A stretch of DNA of 64,000 nt from Sesamum alatum (GCA_034509735.1 JACGWO010000004.1:19015395-19079394), one strand, 5' to 3'. Positions 32,806 through 44,243 are shown, counted from the stretch's first letter. Notes: generated by a model from the sequence alone, not told the origin. A program made the numbers and translations.

Positions 32806-34420
32806 CTATTCGTCCCCATCGGACTCGTCCATCTCATCAATGTCTGGCATGGTGGGGTCTCTAGGAGGCCGTGACAGGCTGGCGCCGGAGCGACTGGTCT
32901 GCATGTCCTTGACCATGCACATCAGGTCCGCCATCATCTCCTCGAGGCGGCCCAACCGACCCTCCATGTTTGACGGAGGCCCGGGCGCTGGCGCTGGCGG
33001 AGGCGGTGGCAGTGGCGATGGCGAGGTAACGGCCCGGTTGAGCGACAGGGCCTCAGAACCAAGACCAAATACCCGGCCCTTATTCTTCCCCCCGACGCAA
33101 CTCAACCACATTTGTTGCTCGATTTGCTGCGCCACCGAGGCCTCTGATTCGGAAGCAGGATCCTCAGGGGCCTGAGACTGATGATCCTACATCATCTTCT
33201 GGAACATCTCCTGCAAAAAATAATTACAATGAATTAGAAAATTTTAAAATATTTAAAAAAAATATTGTAGAAAGTATTAATTACAACTTACCGCCACCTC
33301 CGCTGCCCTCGACCCGCTCCAGCCGCCGTCGGTCTTCTTCTTGTAGCATCTGGAGAATAACTCCATCTGCTTCACTGGCCGGCCGAACTGCTCCTCCTGT
33401 ACAACATCAATGGGAAACAGTTATTACAATTTAAATTAAATAGTAATAAATAATTGAAATAACATTAGATATCTTACCATTTTCCGCTTGTGCATACCGA
33501 CGGAGATAGATCCCCCGCGGTACACAGTGGATGCGGCTGGGTTGGCGTTCTGGTTCGCCTTGTTCTTCTCGCACTCCTTCTGGAACTCCGAGGAAGCCCA
33601 GTACAGGAGGAGCTGCCGCCACACCTCATTCGCCAGCCATAGAGGCTTCTGCAGCGACTGTCTGGCGAGGACGAACTTCTTCCTCAAGAACTTCCCCACC
33701 CAAACATGGAAGATCTTGAACATCGACTCGTCGTCGGCGTCCCACCAGTACGTCATCTGTATTAAAAAATATATTAAATTATTATTTAACTTAGATTGTT
33801 AAAATATTTTAAAAAAAAAAAATTAATTCATGTTACCTTCAAGCTCTCGAACCAAAAATGCTGGTGCTCTAGCGGCACCTGGCGGAAACAGCCCCAAGGG
33901 TGGGGATAGTGTCCTCGCACGGTCGCGTACATGCGCTCGTGGCTCTTTCGATCAGCACTGAAATTATAAAATAATTAGTATGACATAAAAATATTAATTT
34001 AAATTACAAAAAAAATTTAAAACATAAATTGTACCTCGCATCGGCGAGTGTGATGTACTGGCGCGCAGATGGTGGTGGGAGTGGTGGGGCCGGTGGGGGT
34101 GGTGGTGGTGGGGCAGCCCATGGACGGGCCGGATCGACCGCCGGTGCGGTAGTGGATGGTCCGGGCTCCTGATCCGGTGCAGCAGTAGACGCACCGGGCT
34201 GCTGATCCGATGCAGTAGTAGACGCACCGGGCTGCTAATCCGGCGCAGGTGGTGCAGTTGCCTGCTCTGCCGGTGGTGATGGTGGTCGGAAAACTGCTTC
34301 CCCATCCTGGGAAGCAACGCCGGGAGGCGGTATAGCCGGTTCGCCGCGACCGCGGCCACGGCCACGACCACGACCACGACCACGGCCACCTCCTCGGGGT
34401 GGAAAATCCCGACCAGACAT
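32806..34420 (-). pseudogene. Ptta/En/Spm-type (Transposase_24-like) accessory gene of the CACTA element, five coding exons, two nonsense codons
   Basis: Exons that join in frame are 34420-34035, 33957-33837, 33756-33478, 33396-33292 and 33210-32806, all with GT donors and AG acceptors; total 1296 bases, 431 codons plus stop. Exon 1 encodes MSGRDFPPRGG, an RGRGRG run and a proline-rich region with tandem DQQPGAST repeats. Exon 2 contains SADRKSHERMYATVRGHY, exon 3 VYRGGSISVGMHKRKM and exon 5 a proline stretch then a probable coiled coil (MEGRLGRLEEMMADLM) and acidic tail. This layout fits plant transposase family 24, whose members bind element DNA. TAG codons at 34235-34237 and 33187-33189 interrupt the frame; both look like former CAG codons. 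The leader appears to hold an intron ending at 34424, three bases before the ATG. Confidence 0.75.
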
Positions 34421-34424
34421 TATC

Positions 34425-35726
34425 TAAAAAAAAACACATAACTATCAATTAATTTCAATAATGAAGATTTTCTAATTTATTTAATATATATGCAAACTAA
34501 ATACCATAATTTTACCCTAAAAGTGCACTAATTCCTTCAAATTATAAATTCCAGATTTTTAAAAAATTAAAAATTCCAGATTTTTAAAAAAATAAAATTC
34601 CAAATTTTAAATATTTTAAATTTCCAGAATTTTAAAAAATTAAAAATTCCAGATTTTGAAAAAATTAAAAATAAAAATCCAGATTTTGAAAATATAAAAT
34701 TCCAGATTTTTAATATTTTAAATTTCCAAATTTTAAAAAATTAAAAATTTCAGATTTTGAAAAAAAATAAAAAATCCAGATTTTGAAAAATTAACAATTC
34801 CAGATTTTGAAATTATTAATAATTCCAGATTTTAAAAAAAAATTAAATTCCACATTTGTAATATTTTAAAAATTCCAAATTTTAAATATTTTAAATTTCC
34901 AGATTATTAAAAAAATAAAATGCCAGATTTTAAATATTTTGAATTTCCAGATTTTTAATATATTAAAAATTCCAGAATTTTGAAAAATTAAAAAATTCCA
35001 GATTTTTAAAATATTAAAAATTCCAGATTTTGGAAAAAATTAAAAATTCCAGATTTTGAAAAAAAAATTAAATTCCAGATTTATAATATTTTAAAAATTC
35101 CAAATTTTAAATATTTTAAAGTTCCAGATTATTAAAAAAAATAAAATGCCACATTTTTAAAATGTTCAAATTTCCAGAAAATTCAAAATTTTAAAATATT
35201 AAAATTTCCAGATTTATAAAAATTCAGATTTTTATAAATTTCCATATTTTTTGAATTTTCAGATTTACAAAAATATACCCAAATTACAGAAATAATATCC
35301 TATATTCCTAAGTTGTTATTTACATATATTCCATCAAATTAAAGAAATAATAGCATATATTTACAGAAAATTTACAGAAATTTCCAGAAAATTACAACAT
35401 AATATCAGTAATTACAACATAAATTACAGAATATTACAACACAAATTACAGAAATATTACAACATAAATTACAGAAATTACAGAATATTACAGAAATTAC
35501 AACATAAATTACAACATAATTACAGAAATATTACAACATATTGCAGAAATTACAACAATATTACAGAAATTACAACATATTGCAGAAATTACAGAAATTT
35601 CAGAAAGTTCCGAAATATTTCAGAAAAAATTCAGAAATATTTCAGAAATTTCAGAAATATTACAGAAATTACATGCATTTTCAGAAAAAAACAATAAAAA
35701 AAGAGAAATAAAAGTAGGGTTTTTGG
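34425..35726 (-). other. AT-rich degenerate repeats, probably the leader intron of the accessory gene
   Basis: From about 34540 to 35690 the plus strand repeats short phrases such as AATTCCAGATTTT and TTACAGAAAT without a fixed period. On the minus strand this is T-rich and ends TTTTTTTTTAG three bases before the ATG, a good acceptor. A possible donor, CAA-GTAGGG, lies near 35727. I infer a leader intron of about 1.3 kb. No coding frame is present. Confidence 0.5.
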
Positions 35727-35739
35727 AAACCCTACTTGT

Positions 35740-35960
35740 TACGACGACGGCGGCTTGGTGGTGGTGTCGGCCTCGAACGGTGGTGGTGTCGGCCTCGTTT
35801 GGTGGTGGTGGTGGTGGCCTCGTTTGGTGGTGGTGGTGGTGTCGGCCTCTTTGGTGGTGGTGGTGGTGGCTTCAATCGGTGGTGGTGGTCGGAAGAGGGA
35901 GGGGGAAATGGGGAAGAGGGAGGGAGAAATGGGGAAAAGGGAAGGGGGATAAATGGGGAA
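35740..35960 (-). repeat. GGT/ACC trinucleotide-rich tract in the accessory-gene leader
   Basis: The plus strand is a run of GTGGTGGTGG with GTCGGCCTCGTTTGGTGG repeats (about 35755-35870), then GAGGGAGGGGGAAATGGGGA repeats to 35985. It keeps several frames open on the plus strand at once, which is an effect of composition. On the minus strand it lies between the TATA box at 36001 and the leader intron, so it would be transcribed leader. Confidence 0.6.
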
Positions 35961-36000
35961 GAGGGAGAGGCAGAAATGGGGAAAAATTGGACAAGGGGTG

Positions 36001-36010
36001 TATTTATATT
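36001..36010 (-). promoter_or_regulatory. TATA box of the CACTA accessory gene
   Basis: The minus strand reads AATATAAATA, followed about 30 bases on by the GA/CT-rich leader. The nearest AGGAACGGT motif is at 36017-36026, directly upstream. The role is inferred from position. Confidence 0.5.
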
Positions 36011-36016
36011 AGAATT

Positions 36017-37262
36017 TAGGAACGGTACAATTTTATAACTACCGTTCCTAAGGCAGGTCCTAAATAGAAAAACGACGTCGTTTTGCTTTTAAAACGACGA
36101 CGTTTTATTACATATTAGTTATAATTAAACTTACTAGGAACGGTCACGTAATATGCCCAGTGGTACAGGTACCGTTCCTATCATTGAAAACGACGTCGTT
36201 TCTTTACCTGTACACACTTACCGTTCCTATTTCTACACCTTACCGTTCCTATATGTATTACAATATTTTTGCTATTTTCTTAGATAAATAATATAAAATA
36301 CAGAAAAATACGTTTCAAACACTTATTTTATTAAATAAACGTATAGAATTGGATGTTTAAAGATTTAAAAAATCTATAATAATTTTCGAAAAATAGACAC
36401 ACGTTCACAATATGAACTATTTTTGTATATTTATGTTTGTTAGTATTTCACAGATGTAACTAGCATCCTATATTGTTGTACTGCACGGCATAATCAGACC
36501 GTCAAAATTTCAATCAGACCGTTAGATATGATATAACACACAAAATAATACATTATATGTCATTTTGAAATATTTCGGTGTGCGGATCTCGAGTTATCGT
36601 ATCCGGTCAGTATTCATCGTACAAAAAACAGATGCATCCTTAGATCCAGGTTACTGATTGGAAATCCGACCGTTGGACATCAATTCATATCCATAACCTT
36701 GTACGTGTTAAAAAATAATGTCGATCCGGCTGACGGATGTTGAGATATCGGACAAATTGGAAGGAGTTGTACAACTAGGAACGGTAACCTAATAGAAGAA
36801 GTGTTCCCATTACCGTTCCTATTATAAAGAACGACGTCATTTTTATGCACTCACATATTTACCGTTCCTATTAAACTCTGGAACGGTTATTTGTAGTATT
36901 ACCGTTCCAGTAGTTGAATTTCCCACCAATTTTTCATTGGGCGCCAAAACGAAATATTGGGCTACATGTAGGAACGGTCGTAGGTTTTCACCTACCGTTC
37001 CTAATTCAAATTTCCCTCTTTTTTTTTAATTAGCCGCCATATTTGAAATATTGTACCTCAAATAGGAATGGTCGTGTATGTATTGGTACCGTTCCTAATT
37101 CAAATTTCCCTCATTTTTTTTGATTAGCCGCCATAATTTGAAATATTGTACCTCAACTAGGAACGGTGAATATATAATTGGACCGTTCCTAATTCAAATT
37201 TCATCATTTTTTTTTAATTAGCCGCCATATTTGAAATATTGTGCCTCAAATAGGAACGGTGG
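36017..37262. promoter_or_regulatory. Internal AGGAACGGT array between the two CACTA genes
   Basis: About 18 copies in both orientations, for example 36017, 36045, 36131, 36170, 36229, 36242, 36777, 36813, 36861, 36970, 37001, 37088, 37159, 37182 and 37252. They often occur as facing pairs (AGGAACGGT...ACCGTTCCT) 20-35 bases apart. Between them lie ACGACGTCGT palindromes (36068-36110 and near 36190). The array sits upstream of the accessory gene TATA box and downstream of the TNP2 3' end. Confidence 0.8.
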
Positions 37263-37270
37263 TTATATAT
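36980..37270. repeat. Tandem repeat of about 90 bp inside the internal array
   Basis: Three to four units share AATTCAAATTTCCCTC, a T run, AATTAGCCGCCATATTTGAA and ATATTGTACCTCAAATAGGA, each ending in an AGGAACGGT...ACCGTTCCT pair. Starts lie near 37010, 37093 and 37190. Confidence 0.7.
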
Positions 37271-37399
37271 TTGAAATATTGTACCTGAAATAACGTTCTG
37301 TTAAATTTGACCGTTGAGTCGATTCAAAATACATCTATCAAATACAATTTTAATAATAACATGTGATAAAAAATTATAGAAATTTTTGAATTGGAAAAT

Positions 37400-40300
37400 T
37401 CAAAAAGTCTCTTCATCGGTCTCAACCTCGTCAAAGCTATCTTCATCTTCATCTTCGGATTCACTGTCTGGCGAGCGCGATGGCCCTGCTCCATGATCAA
37501 CGACCAATTGTATTCCCGTTGGGTCATGCAGTTCAAATGTTTGGTTATCTATTACAACATCTGGATTAGGTACGACTTCATCCATCTGATAGGCGACCTT
37601 GGTCCATCGCGAGTCCACGATAACTCTTCGAGCCTTGATTTTGCAAACAGCTTTCCAGTCGACTTTGTCCTTCTTCATGCTTGGGTAATCCGCGTAGTAT
37701 ACTTGTAATGCTTGTTGTGCCAGTATGAATGGTTTATTCTTTTGGTAGAGCTTTTTGAAGTTGACATCAACGACGTGATAACGAGGGTGTATCTTCATGC
37801 CTCTGATCGGATCGACCCAACAACAATTAAACAGCACAATGTGCATGTTCGGAATTAGTGGGTAATCTAGCTGAATTATCTCTTCCAAAATTCCATAGAA
37901 GTCAGAATCTGTGTCTGTATATGATGAGCTTTTGACACAAATACCACAATTCATTGTTGACTTCCCGACATTGTGACGTTCAATGTGGAAATTGAAGTCA
38001 TTGACGAAGTAAGATGGGTATGTCGTGACTTCTGCTCTTGGCCCCCAATAATGCAACTTCAACAAATCCTCATTTGTGTGATTCAATTCGGGTTTCACCT
38101 GCAATTAATGATATATATAGCAATTCAAATAATTGATTACAAATTCATGAGCATATCGCGGTAATTACAACAAATCGATGATACTTATACGAGCCTTGAA
38201 CCAATCCTTGAATTGTGTCACCACTAGTTGATCAATTATCGGGTCCTCCGAATTGTGTTGCTCGAACAGTTCATTCAGGAATGACCTATTATAGTAAAAC
38301 TGATTGTTATAAATATACATGTAATTGAAATTGAAATGATTCGTACGAGATAATTACGTTTGTATAGACACTTACTCGTAGTACGGTGCAACTACTTCAC
38401 AATTACACAAGACGTATGTCTCGATAGCATGAAGTTCCTCCCCGCTCAGCCATCTCTTCTTCGAGGCTCCACTTCCTTGGCCTGGGTAATTGAAAATGGA
38501 CCGAACAATTCGATCGTCGTTGCTCGTGAGATCATCGTTCCAACCGGGTCTGTTTCGCTTGCACAGAATGTGCGGTTCGAAAGTAGTGCGAGGAGAAAAG
38601 TCCGATTTCTTCGACAATATAAGCCTATACAATTGACGTCTCGACGTGTGCTTTGTTTTTCACTTTTTTCTTCAAATCGCGAAGGAATCCATTCATATAT
38701 ATGACAATTTATTAAAATGTAAATAATAAGTATATATTTAACAGTATTAATTATTTAATTACCTTTCAAATGGGTACATCCACCTGTATTGCACGGGGCC
38801 CCCAACGCGCGCCTCATATGGAAGGTGAACAATTAGATGCTCCATTGAGTCGAAAAAGGAAGGAGGAAAATTTTCTCGAGATTGCACATGATGACGGCTA
38901 CACTATCTTCCAATTCTTTTACCTTGGCCACGTTTAGTGTTGTTGAGCATAGGATTGGAATAGAAGGCTGACTTCCGTCAAGGCCCCCCACACGTGCTCT
39001 GGAAGCATTTCACGGAAAGCAACCGGAATCAATTTCTGCATGAAAACATGACAATCATGGCTCTTCATGCCGTGCATGCTCAACTCCTTCAGGTATACGC
39101 AACGGGCCAAGTTAGAGGCATACGCATCAGGAAACCTAAGACAACGAATCCACTCATATATCTTCTTCTTTTGCTCCTTCGTCAGTGTATATACCGCCTT
39201 CGGCATCACGTTCGGTCTCCTTTCGTCCACCTCAAGCTCCGGCTGATTACATATGATCTTCAGATCCTTCCGTGAATTCAGATTGTCCTTCGTTTTTCCC
39301 TTGATGTCCATCATAATATTGAATATATTATCGAACACATTCTTCTCAATATGCATGACATCAAGATTGTGTCGTATCAGATGCGCCCCCCAGTATTCAA
39401 GCTCCCAGAATATGCTTTTCTTCGTCCACTTATGGTCGACGCCGTAGCCTTCTGGTTCACTCAACGGTTGTTCAACAGCAACACTAAATGCATCGACACG
39501 GGTTCAGACTTTTTCTCCAGTCAGCCTCGGACGGGCAACCTTCCTCTCTATTCGATTTTTAGTGAAGGCTTTCTTGTTCCTGCGATAAGGATGACCCGGT
39601 GGTAGGAATTACCTGTGGCAGTCAAAATAGCATGCCTTTCGACCGTGCTGTAAATAGAATGCCCGTGTGTCCTTCATACAAACTGGACACCCCATAACAC
39701 CAGCGGTACTCCATCCAGACGCCATACCATAAGCAGGAAGGTCGTTCACTGTCCACATCAATGCAGCATGCATCATGAATGCCTGGTTTGTCGCAGTATC
39801 GTGGGTACGTACACCCACATGCCATAAATTCTGCAACTCCTCGATCAACGGCTCCAAGTAGACATCGATAAGACGTTTGGGATTCGATGGGCCGGGGATC
39901 ACCATCGTTAGGAACATATACTCAGACTTCATGCACATTTCCGGTGGGAGATTGTACTGTGTAAGTATCACGGGCCAACATAAGTAAGTTTTACCATACT
40001 AACCGTGCGGTGCAAACCCATCCGTGCACAACCCAAGTCTAACATTCCTCGGTTCAGCTGCAAAATCAGGATACATCCAGTCAAAATGCTTCCAAGCCTC
40101 TGCATTCGATGGATGACACATGGATCCTTCCTCCGTCTGATGGCTCGCATGCCAAGTCATATGCTCTGTTGTGACCTCCGACGCATACAACCTCTGCAGC
40201 CAAGGGGTAATCGGTAGATACCTAAGAATTGCATACGGGGACTTCTTGCGTTTAGGATTTCTGTCCCTGGTGAGCTTGTACCTAGCGTCTCCACAGAACT

Positions 40301-41107
40301 TGCAATATTCCAAATCAATATCGTCCTTCCAGTACAACATGCAACCGTTTTTGCAAGCATCAATCTTCTGAACTGGTAAACCCAATTCTCTTATCAATTT
40401 CTTCGTATTGTAATAATAGGCGGGGAAAGTATGATCGCGGCGCATTACAGTATCAGCCCACTGGCATATACGATCATATGTATGCTCGGAGAAACCCCCT
40501 TCGGCCTTGATATTCACCAAAGAGGCAATTGACGCCAACTGAGAGGTGGTGCAACCATTCCACAAAGGTTACATCAAAAAAGCGGTCTGACAAGCCAGAC
40601 ACATAATCATAGGGCCCCGAATCGTAATGTGAACTAGGACCCACATCAGATGGACAATACCGAGTACCATCATAAGTCGGTCCCTCCTGGTTGTACGAAG
40701 ACCAGAATGACGACCCGGCAGCATCGAATACCATCCTCTGCGCCCAATCCATCTGAGCCGCATACCCAATGCGAACTACCCTCCTCCTGAACGGGTGGCG
40801 TTTGATGATGCTGCACAGGGGGCGCTGTCATTGCTTCAAAGTATTCCTGCACCCTCTCCTCACCATGCGAAGTCCAATTGTAATACTCTGGCATAAACCC
40901 TTTTATACACAAATCAAAATTTACCTCATCTGGTGTTTTGAACCGTTCATTTTTGCACTTCCGGCAGGGACACTTAATCTTGTCCCCGTCCATATATGAA
41001 CGTTGAGACTGGGCCCATTCTAAAAATGTTGTAACACCATCCTCAAACTCCGGCGTCACAAACAGGACGTCTCGATCATACATCCATTTCCTCAACTTTC
41101 TTAACAT
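37400..41107 (-). pseudogene. TNP2: TNP2-type transposase of the CACTA element, disabled
   Basis: Blocks in order: transposase-associated zinc region at 41107-40670 (MYDRDVLFVTPEFEDGV...IKCPCRKCKNERF); the TNP2 core at 40565-39609 (WADTVMRRDHTFPAYYYNTK, CMLYWKDDIDLEYCKFCGDA, GYGMASGW-type text and GCPVCMKDTRAF) and 39464-38934 (HNLDVMHIEKNVFDNIFN); DUF4218 at about 38930-38372 (RSIFNYPGQGSGASKKRWLS), split by a probable intron near 38706-38760; and DUF4216-like C-terminus at 38104-37400 (WVDPIRGMKIHPRYHVVDVN). The protein cuts and moves the element by binding its ends. Stops at 39999-40001 (TAG), 39609 (TAA) and near 39503 (TGA), and phase changes near 40740, 40570 and 38940, make it a pseudogene. 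The start at 41107 follows a leader intron acceptor by eight bases. Confidence 0.9.
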
Positions 41108-41115
41108 GATTGGTC

Positions 41116-41200
41116 CTACGTATAATATAATTCACAACAACAATTAAATGACGAGAGTAAATTATATATATGGAAAAATAATAGAATTTTGCATACTTAC
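41116..41200 (-). other. Leader intron of TNP2
   Basis: On the minus strand GCTCAG-GTAAGTATGC gives a strong donor at 41200 and TTATACGTAG-GACCAATC an acceptor at 41116, eight bases before the ATG at 41107. The 85 bp interval is AT-rich, as usual for plant introns. Confidence 0.6.
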
Positions 41201-41345
41201 CTGAGCAAAAGACCTATCGATATCAATCCAAAATTCACGCTCGGTAATTGATATGTTTGATTTTCCGTATAAATAATCAAGGGGGGGAGTTACAAATACA
41301 AAATGAGTTGGAGAATAAGTATGAGAACAATGACAAAGAAGGGGG

Positions 41346-41357
41346 ACATATATATAG
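41346..41357 (-). promoter_or_regulatory. TATA box of TNP2
   Basis: The minus strand reads CTATATATATGT. The nearest upstream motif, GGAACGGTCAT, is at about 41366. The arrangement mirrors that of the accessory gene at 36001-36026. Confidence 0.5.
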
Positions 41358-41362
41358 AAATC

Positions 41363-42000
41363 ATTGGAACGGTCATTGGATTACTATTTGGAACACGAAA
41401 CTAGCCGTTAAAATATAGCCGTTGTTCCAGCTATAGGAACGGTCTCAGGAGGGGTAACAGGAAGGCAAAAGTTAACGTTATAATATAGCCGTTAGAGCAT
41501 ATTAGGGACGGTATCAGGCACAAGAAATATTGACCGTTCCCATTTGGATTACATTTTGGACCGGTAATTGTAACACACTTTCACTTACTATATACCCGTA
41601 ATTTGGAACGGTCATTGCCTCACATTTTTTTCCATGGCGTAAAAGGCCTCCTGTAGGACTACATGTTAGAACGGTAGACCAACCGGTCCCAAATTGACAC
41701 GGCCTTCGGAACAGTTGGTGTAACGGTAAGCTTTCCCGGTCCGCCTACCGTTCCAAAGCTCACATATGTGTTCCAAATTGAGGTCCAAAATATATCAGGT
41801 CCCATTTAGGAACGGTTGTAGGTGTACAAATTGGCACCCTTTGTTTGGCACTCTAGTAGGAACGGTCGTACCGTTCCTATTAATTTGTATTTCTGTTACC
41901 ACGACTCTGACGTCATCAACTGTTTACCGTTCCATAATAATTCCTATTACCGTTCCTACGTGGAACGGTAACTGGAATGGTCACCTCTCACTGTTCCTAT
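41363..42000. promoter_or_regulatory. Right subterminal motif array (AGGAACGGT)
   Basis: Roughly 15 exact or near copies occur, including 41366, 41435, 41602, 41810, 41860, 41870, 41927, 41950 and 41962, with variants such as GACCGGT and GGAACAGT. It lies between the right terminus and the TNP2 promoter. Frame 41766-42410 crosses the element end and is not a gene. Confidence 0.8.
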
Positions 42001-42007
42001 TCCCGCA

Positions 42008-42020
42008 TTTTTTTGTAGTG
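42008..42020. repeat. Right terminal inverted repeat of the CACTA element
   Basis: TTTTTTTGTAGTG is the inverse of the left CACTACAAAAAAA and is followed by TTT. Confidence 0.9.
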
Positions 42021-42100
42021 TTTCGCGCTCCTACTGATGTTGTTTGTCAAGAAATGCTTGCCAGCTTGTCCTTCCATGAACGACTATCCGTGGATTTGCA

Positions 42101-44241
42101 TGTTAGAATAGGTAACCTGAAAGCCAATTGGAATGGTGGTTTTGGGAACTATTTAGCAATCTTATTAAAGTTCATCTTGATGAATATGATAAGTATTTGT
42201 CCTTGGCATAATGTGTTGTTGTGCTTACCGATTACATTAAACGGCATTTTGACGTCACAACAAATGCCCATAGATCAACTGGATAACCCATGTAGTTGGG
42301 TTGCGCATTGCATGACTGCTATGAAACCAACTTCTGAGGGTTGGTCTAAAACTTTTCAAGTCGAAGACCTCAAAACTGGGAATCCAGAGTCATATAGAGA
42401 CTTGCTCTAAGTATTGCATGCATTTGATGAGTGCCATATTTCATCGGCGACGGATATTGGACGTCTATACAATTTTAGTGGGCTAGTTGACAAGGTCGTC
42501 AACTGAGTAAATTGACTCATCGGAATCTTCATGTGGAGGCCTTGAAGGCTTGGTCGGTACGATTGGAAGTCCCGACTACGATAGTACAGGTTCAGTCCTC
42601 TGACATGAGGAATCATGACAGTCGCATTCATATGAAGGCTGTATCTTGGATCTCGCGAGAGGTGACCGTATCTCTGATATGGTCATTATAGGCCTTGTCC
42701 AGTGTAATCGGAATACGTAATGAGGACGGTAGGTTCTAAGAGAAGATCCGTCCCCTGTCAATATATGATAGAGGTCCTATGCGCTCTCAGATGCGTTCAG
42801 ACTCTTACAATTTGTGGTCTCAGTGGTTGGTCGAATAGGAAATGATTTCCTATGTCGATAAATGGAGCGAACGTGGTTTAAAGTATTGAGCATAGATGCC
42901 TGGTTCAGGATAGGAACCGACGCCCAACTCCAGGACCTAGAATAAGGTTGGGAGATTTACGAAAAGACCGTACCCGTATGGAACTCGGGAGTAACAATAT
43001 TCACGCCAACATTCACCTAGTCTCTGGTGCCATGGATCATTGCTAGATGACCACCCATGGTGACGGCATTTCTGATTAATGGTTAATTAAAATCAATTAA
43101 TTTAATTTAATTTAATTAATCAATTGTGTTGGATACAAGCCTAATTCTAGCTGAGGGTAAACTTAAAGAGTCACACACAAATCACCGTGAAAGTAATGAA
43201 ATTAATTTAGAATTAATTCCAAAAGAAGTGAATTAATTTAATTGGATTAAATTCGTTTCTAGAGAATATAAATTATTAGATCATTTGTATGTGGGATAAT
43301 CATTTAGATGGACAACCCAGTGTGATTAGTTAAATTTGGGTTTAGCCTTCCAAATTAAATGAATTAATTTATTTAGACTTCTTTTGGTTAATAAATTGAA
43401 TTTATTGAATGTGATTGAACTTATGTCTTTTAATTGGATTAAAAGCCATTGGACTATTTTAATTGAGCTTTAATTAAAATGAATTTAATTAAAGTCTATC
43501 AGACATGGGGCTTGTGTTAATTTATTTAAACAAAGCCTGGTCCACTAATATAGGGCTCATTTGGCCGAGTTGATTTTCCTACATCGAAAGAAGCAGTTGG
43601 ACTCCTCCTTGTATGGAATATGAGGTAGCCTAGTAGGGCTTTTTGAAAGTCCCACTCGGGCATATGGAATGATTGGCAATTATGGGATAATTGCCATCGT
43701 TGTAGATAGAAGGATTGTTTGGAAGGTTCACCTCCCAATAACTACGCATCATTACACACGCCTCCCCCTCCTCTCTCACTCGTCCTCTCTTCTCTCCACA
43801 CTAGCCGAAATCCCTCTCCAATTTTTGAGTTCTTCTTGATTTAGAATCAAGTCAAGAGCGTAATAAAATCAAACACACTAATTAATGATGTAGATTTGGT
43901 CTCTTCTTCCTGGATTCGATCTTCCTAGCATGAGATTTGAATCTTGATTTCTCTATGCGGTGTGGACGTTCTTTGGAGGATTTATACACTTGAAATCTAG
44001 CATGGACGGATTTGGTGAAAGGAGCAAGGCAAGAAGCCAACTAGAAGAAAATGATAAAGGTGATATTTCTATTTAGATGTTGCGTTTCTCATTTTTTCTC
44101 CATAGCAAAAATGCATTTTTTTTGTAATCTCTACATTAACACCCCGGAATGTCAAGGAACACACCTTGATTCAAATTTAAATTCCTTATATTTTGATTTT
44201 TCATGTTATGGCTGCGTTCCCGGGCTGATTCACTACCATCA
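42101..44241 (+). repeat. 5' LTR of copia element D (2141 bp)
   Basis: It starts TGTTAGAATAGGTAACCTGA and ends CACTACCATCA. Blocks match the reverse complement of the LTRs of B, C and E in order, for example CTAGCTGAGGGTAAACTTAA near 43146 and CCATGGATCATTGCTAGATG near 43031. It lies 80 bases to the right of the CACTA element. Confidence 0.85.
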
Positions 44242-44243
44242 GG

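Larger units (their letters stand above)
31924..42020 (-). mobile_element. CACTA (En/Spm) transposon, 10.1 kb, with two genes
   Basis: The element starts CACTACAAAAAAAAGCG at 31924 and ends with the inverse, TTTTTTTGTAGTG, at 42020, so the terminal repeat is CACTACAAAAAAA. TTT flanks both sides (31921-31923, 42021-42023), the 3 bp duplication of CACTA elements. Two genes lie on the minus strand: TNP2-type transposase at 41107-37400 and a Ptta/En/Spm-type gene at 34420-32806. AGGAACGGT motifs fill both subterminal zones and an internal zone at 36017-37262. Both genes carry stops, so the copy is inactive, although its ends look intact enough to be mobilised. Confidence 0.95.

Noticed and set aside
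35723..36038. Three overlapping plus-strand frames of 65-100 codons rich in Gly, Trp and Val
   Set aside because: They are products of the GTGGTGG and GGGAAAGAG repeats, open in all phases, and lie antisense to the leader of the CACTA accessory gene.
37391..37708. Plus-strand 105-codon frame
   Set aside because: It is the antisense of the well-supported C-terminal TNP2 frame at 37400-38104.
41766..42410. A 214-codon plus-strand frame
   Set aside because: It crosses the right CACTA terminus and the start of the copia D LTR, two unrelated pieces of DNA, so it is a chance frame.
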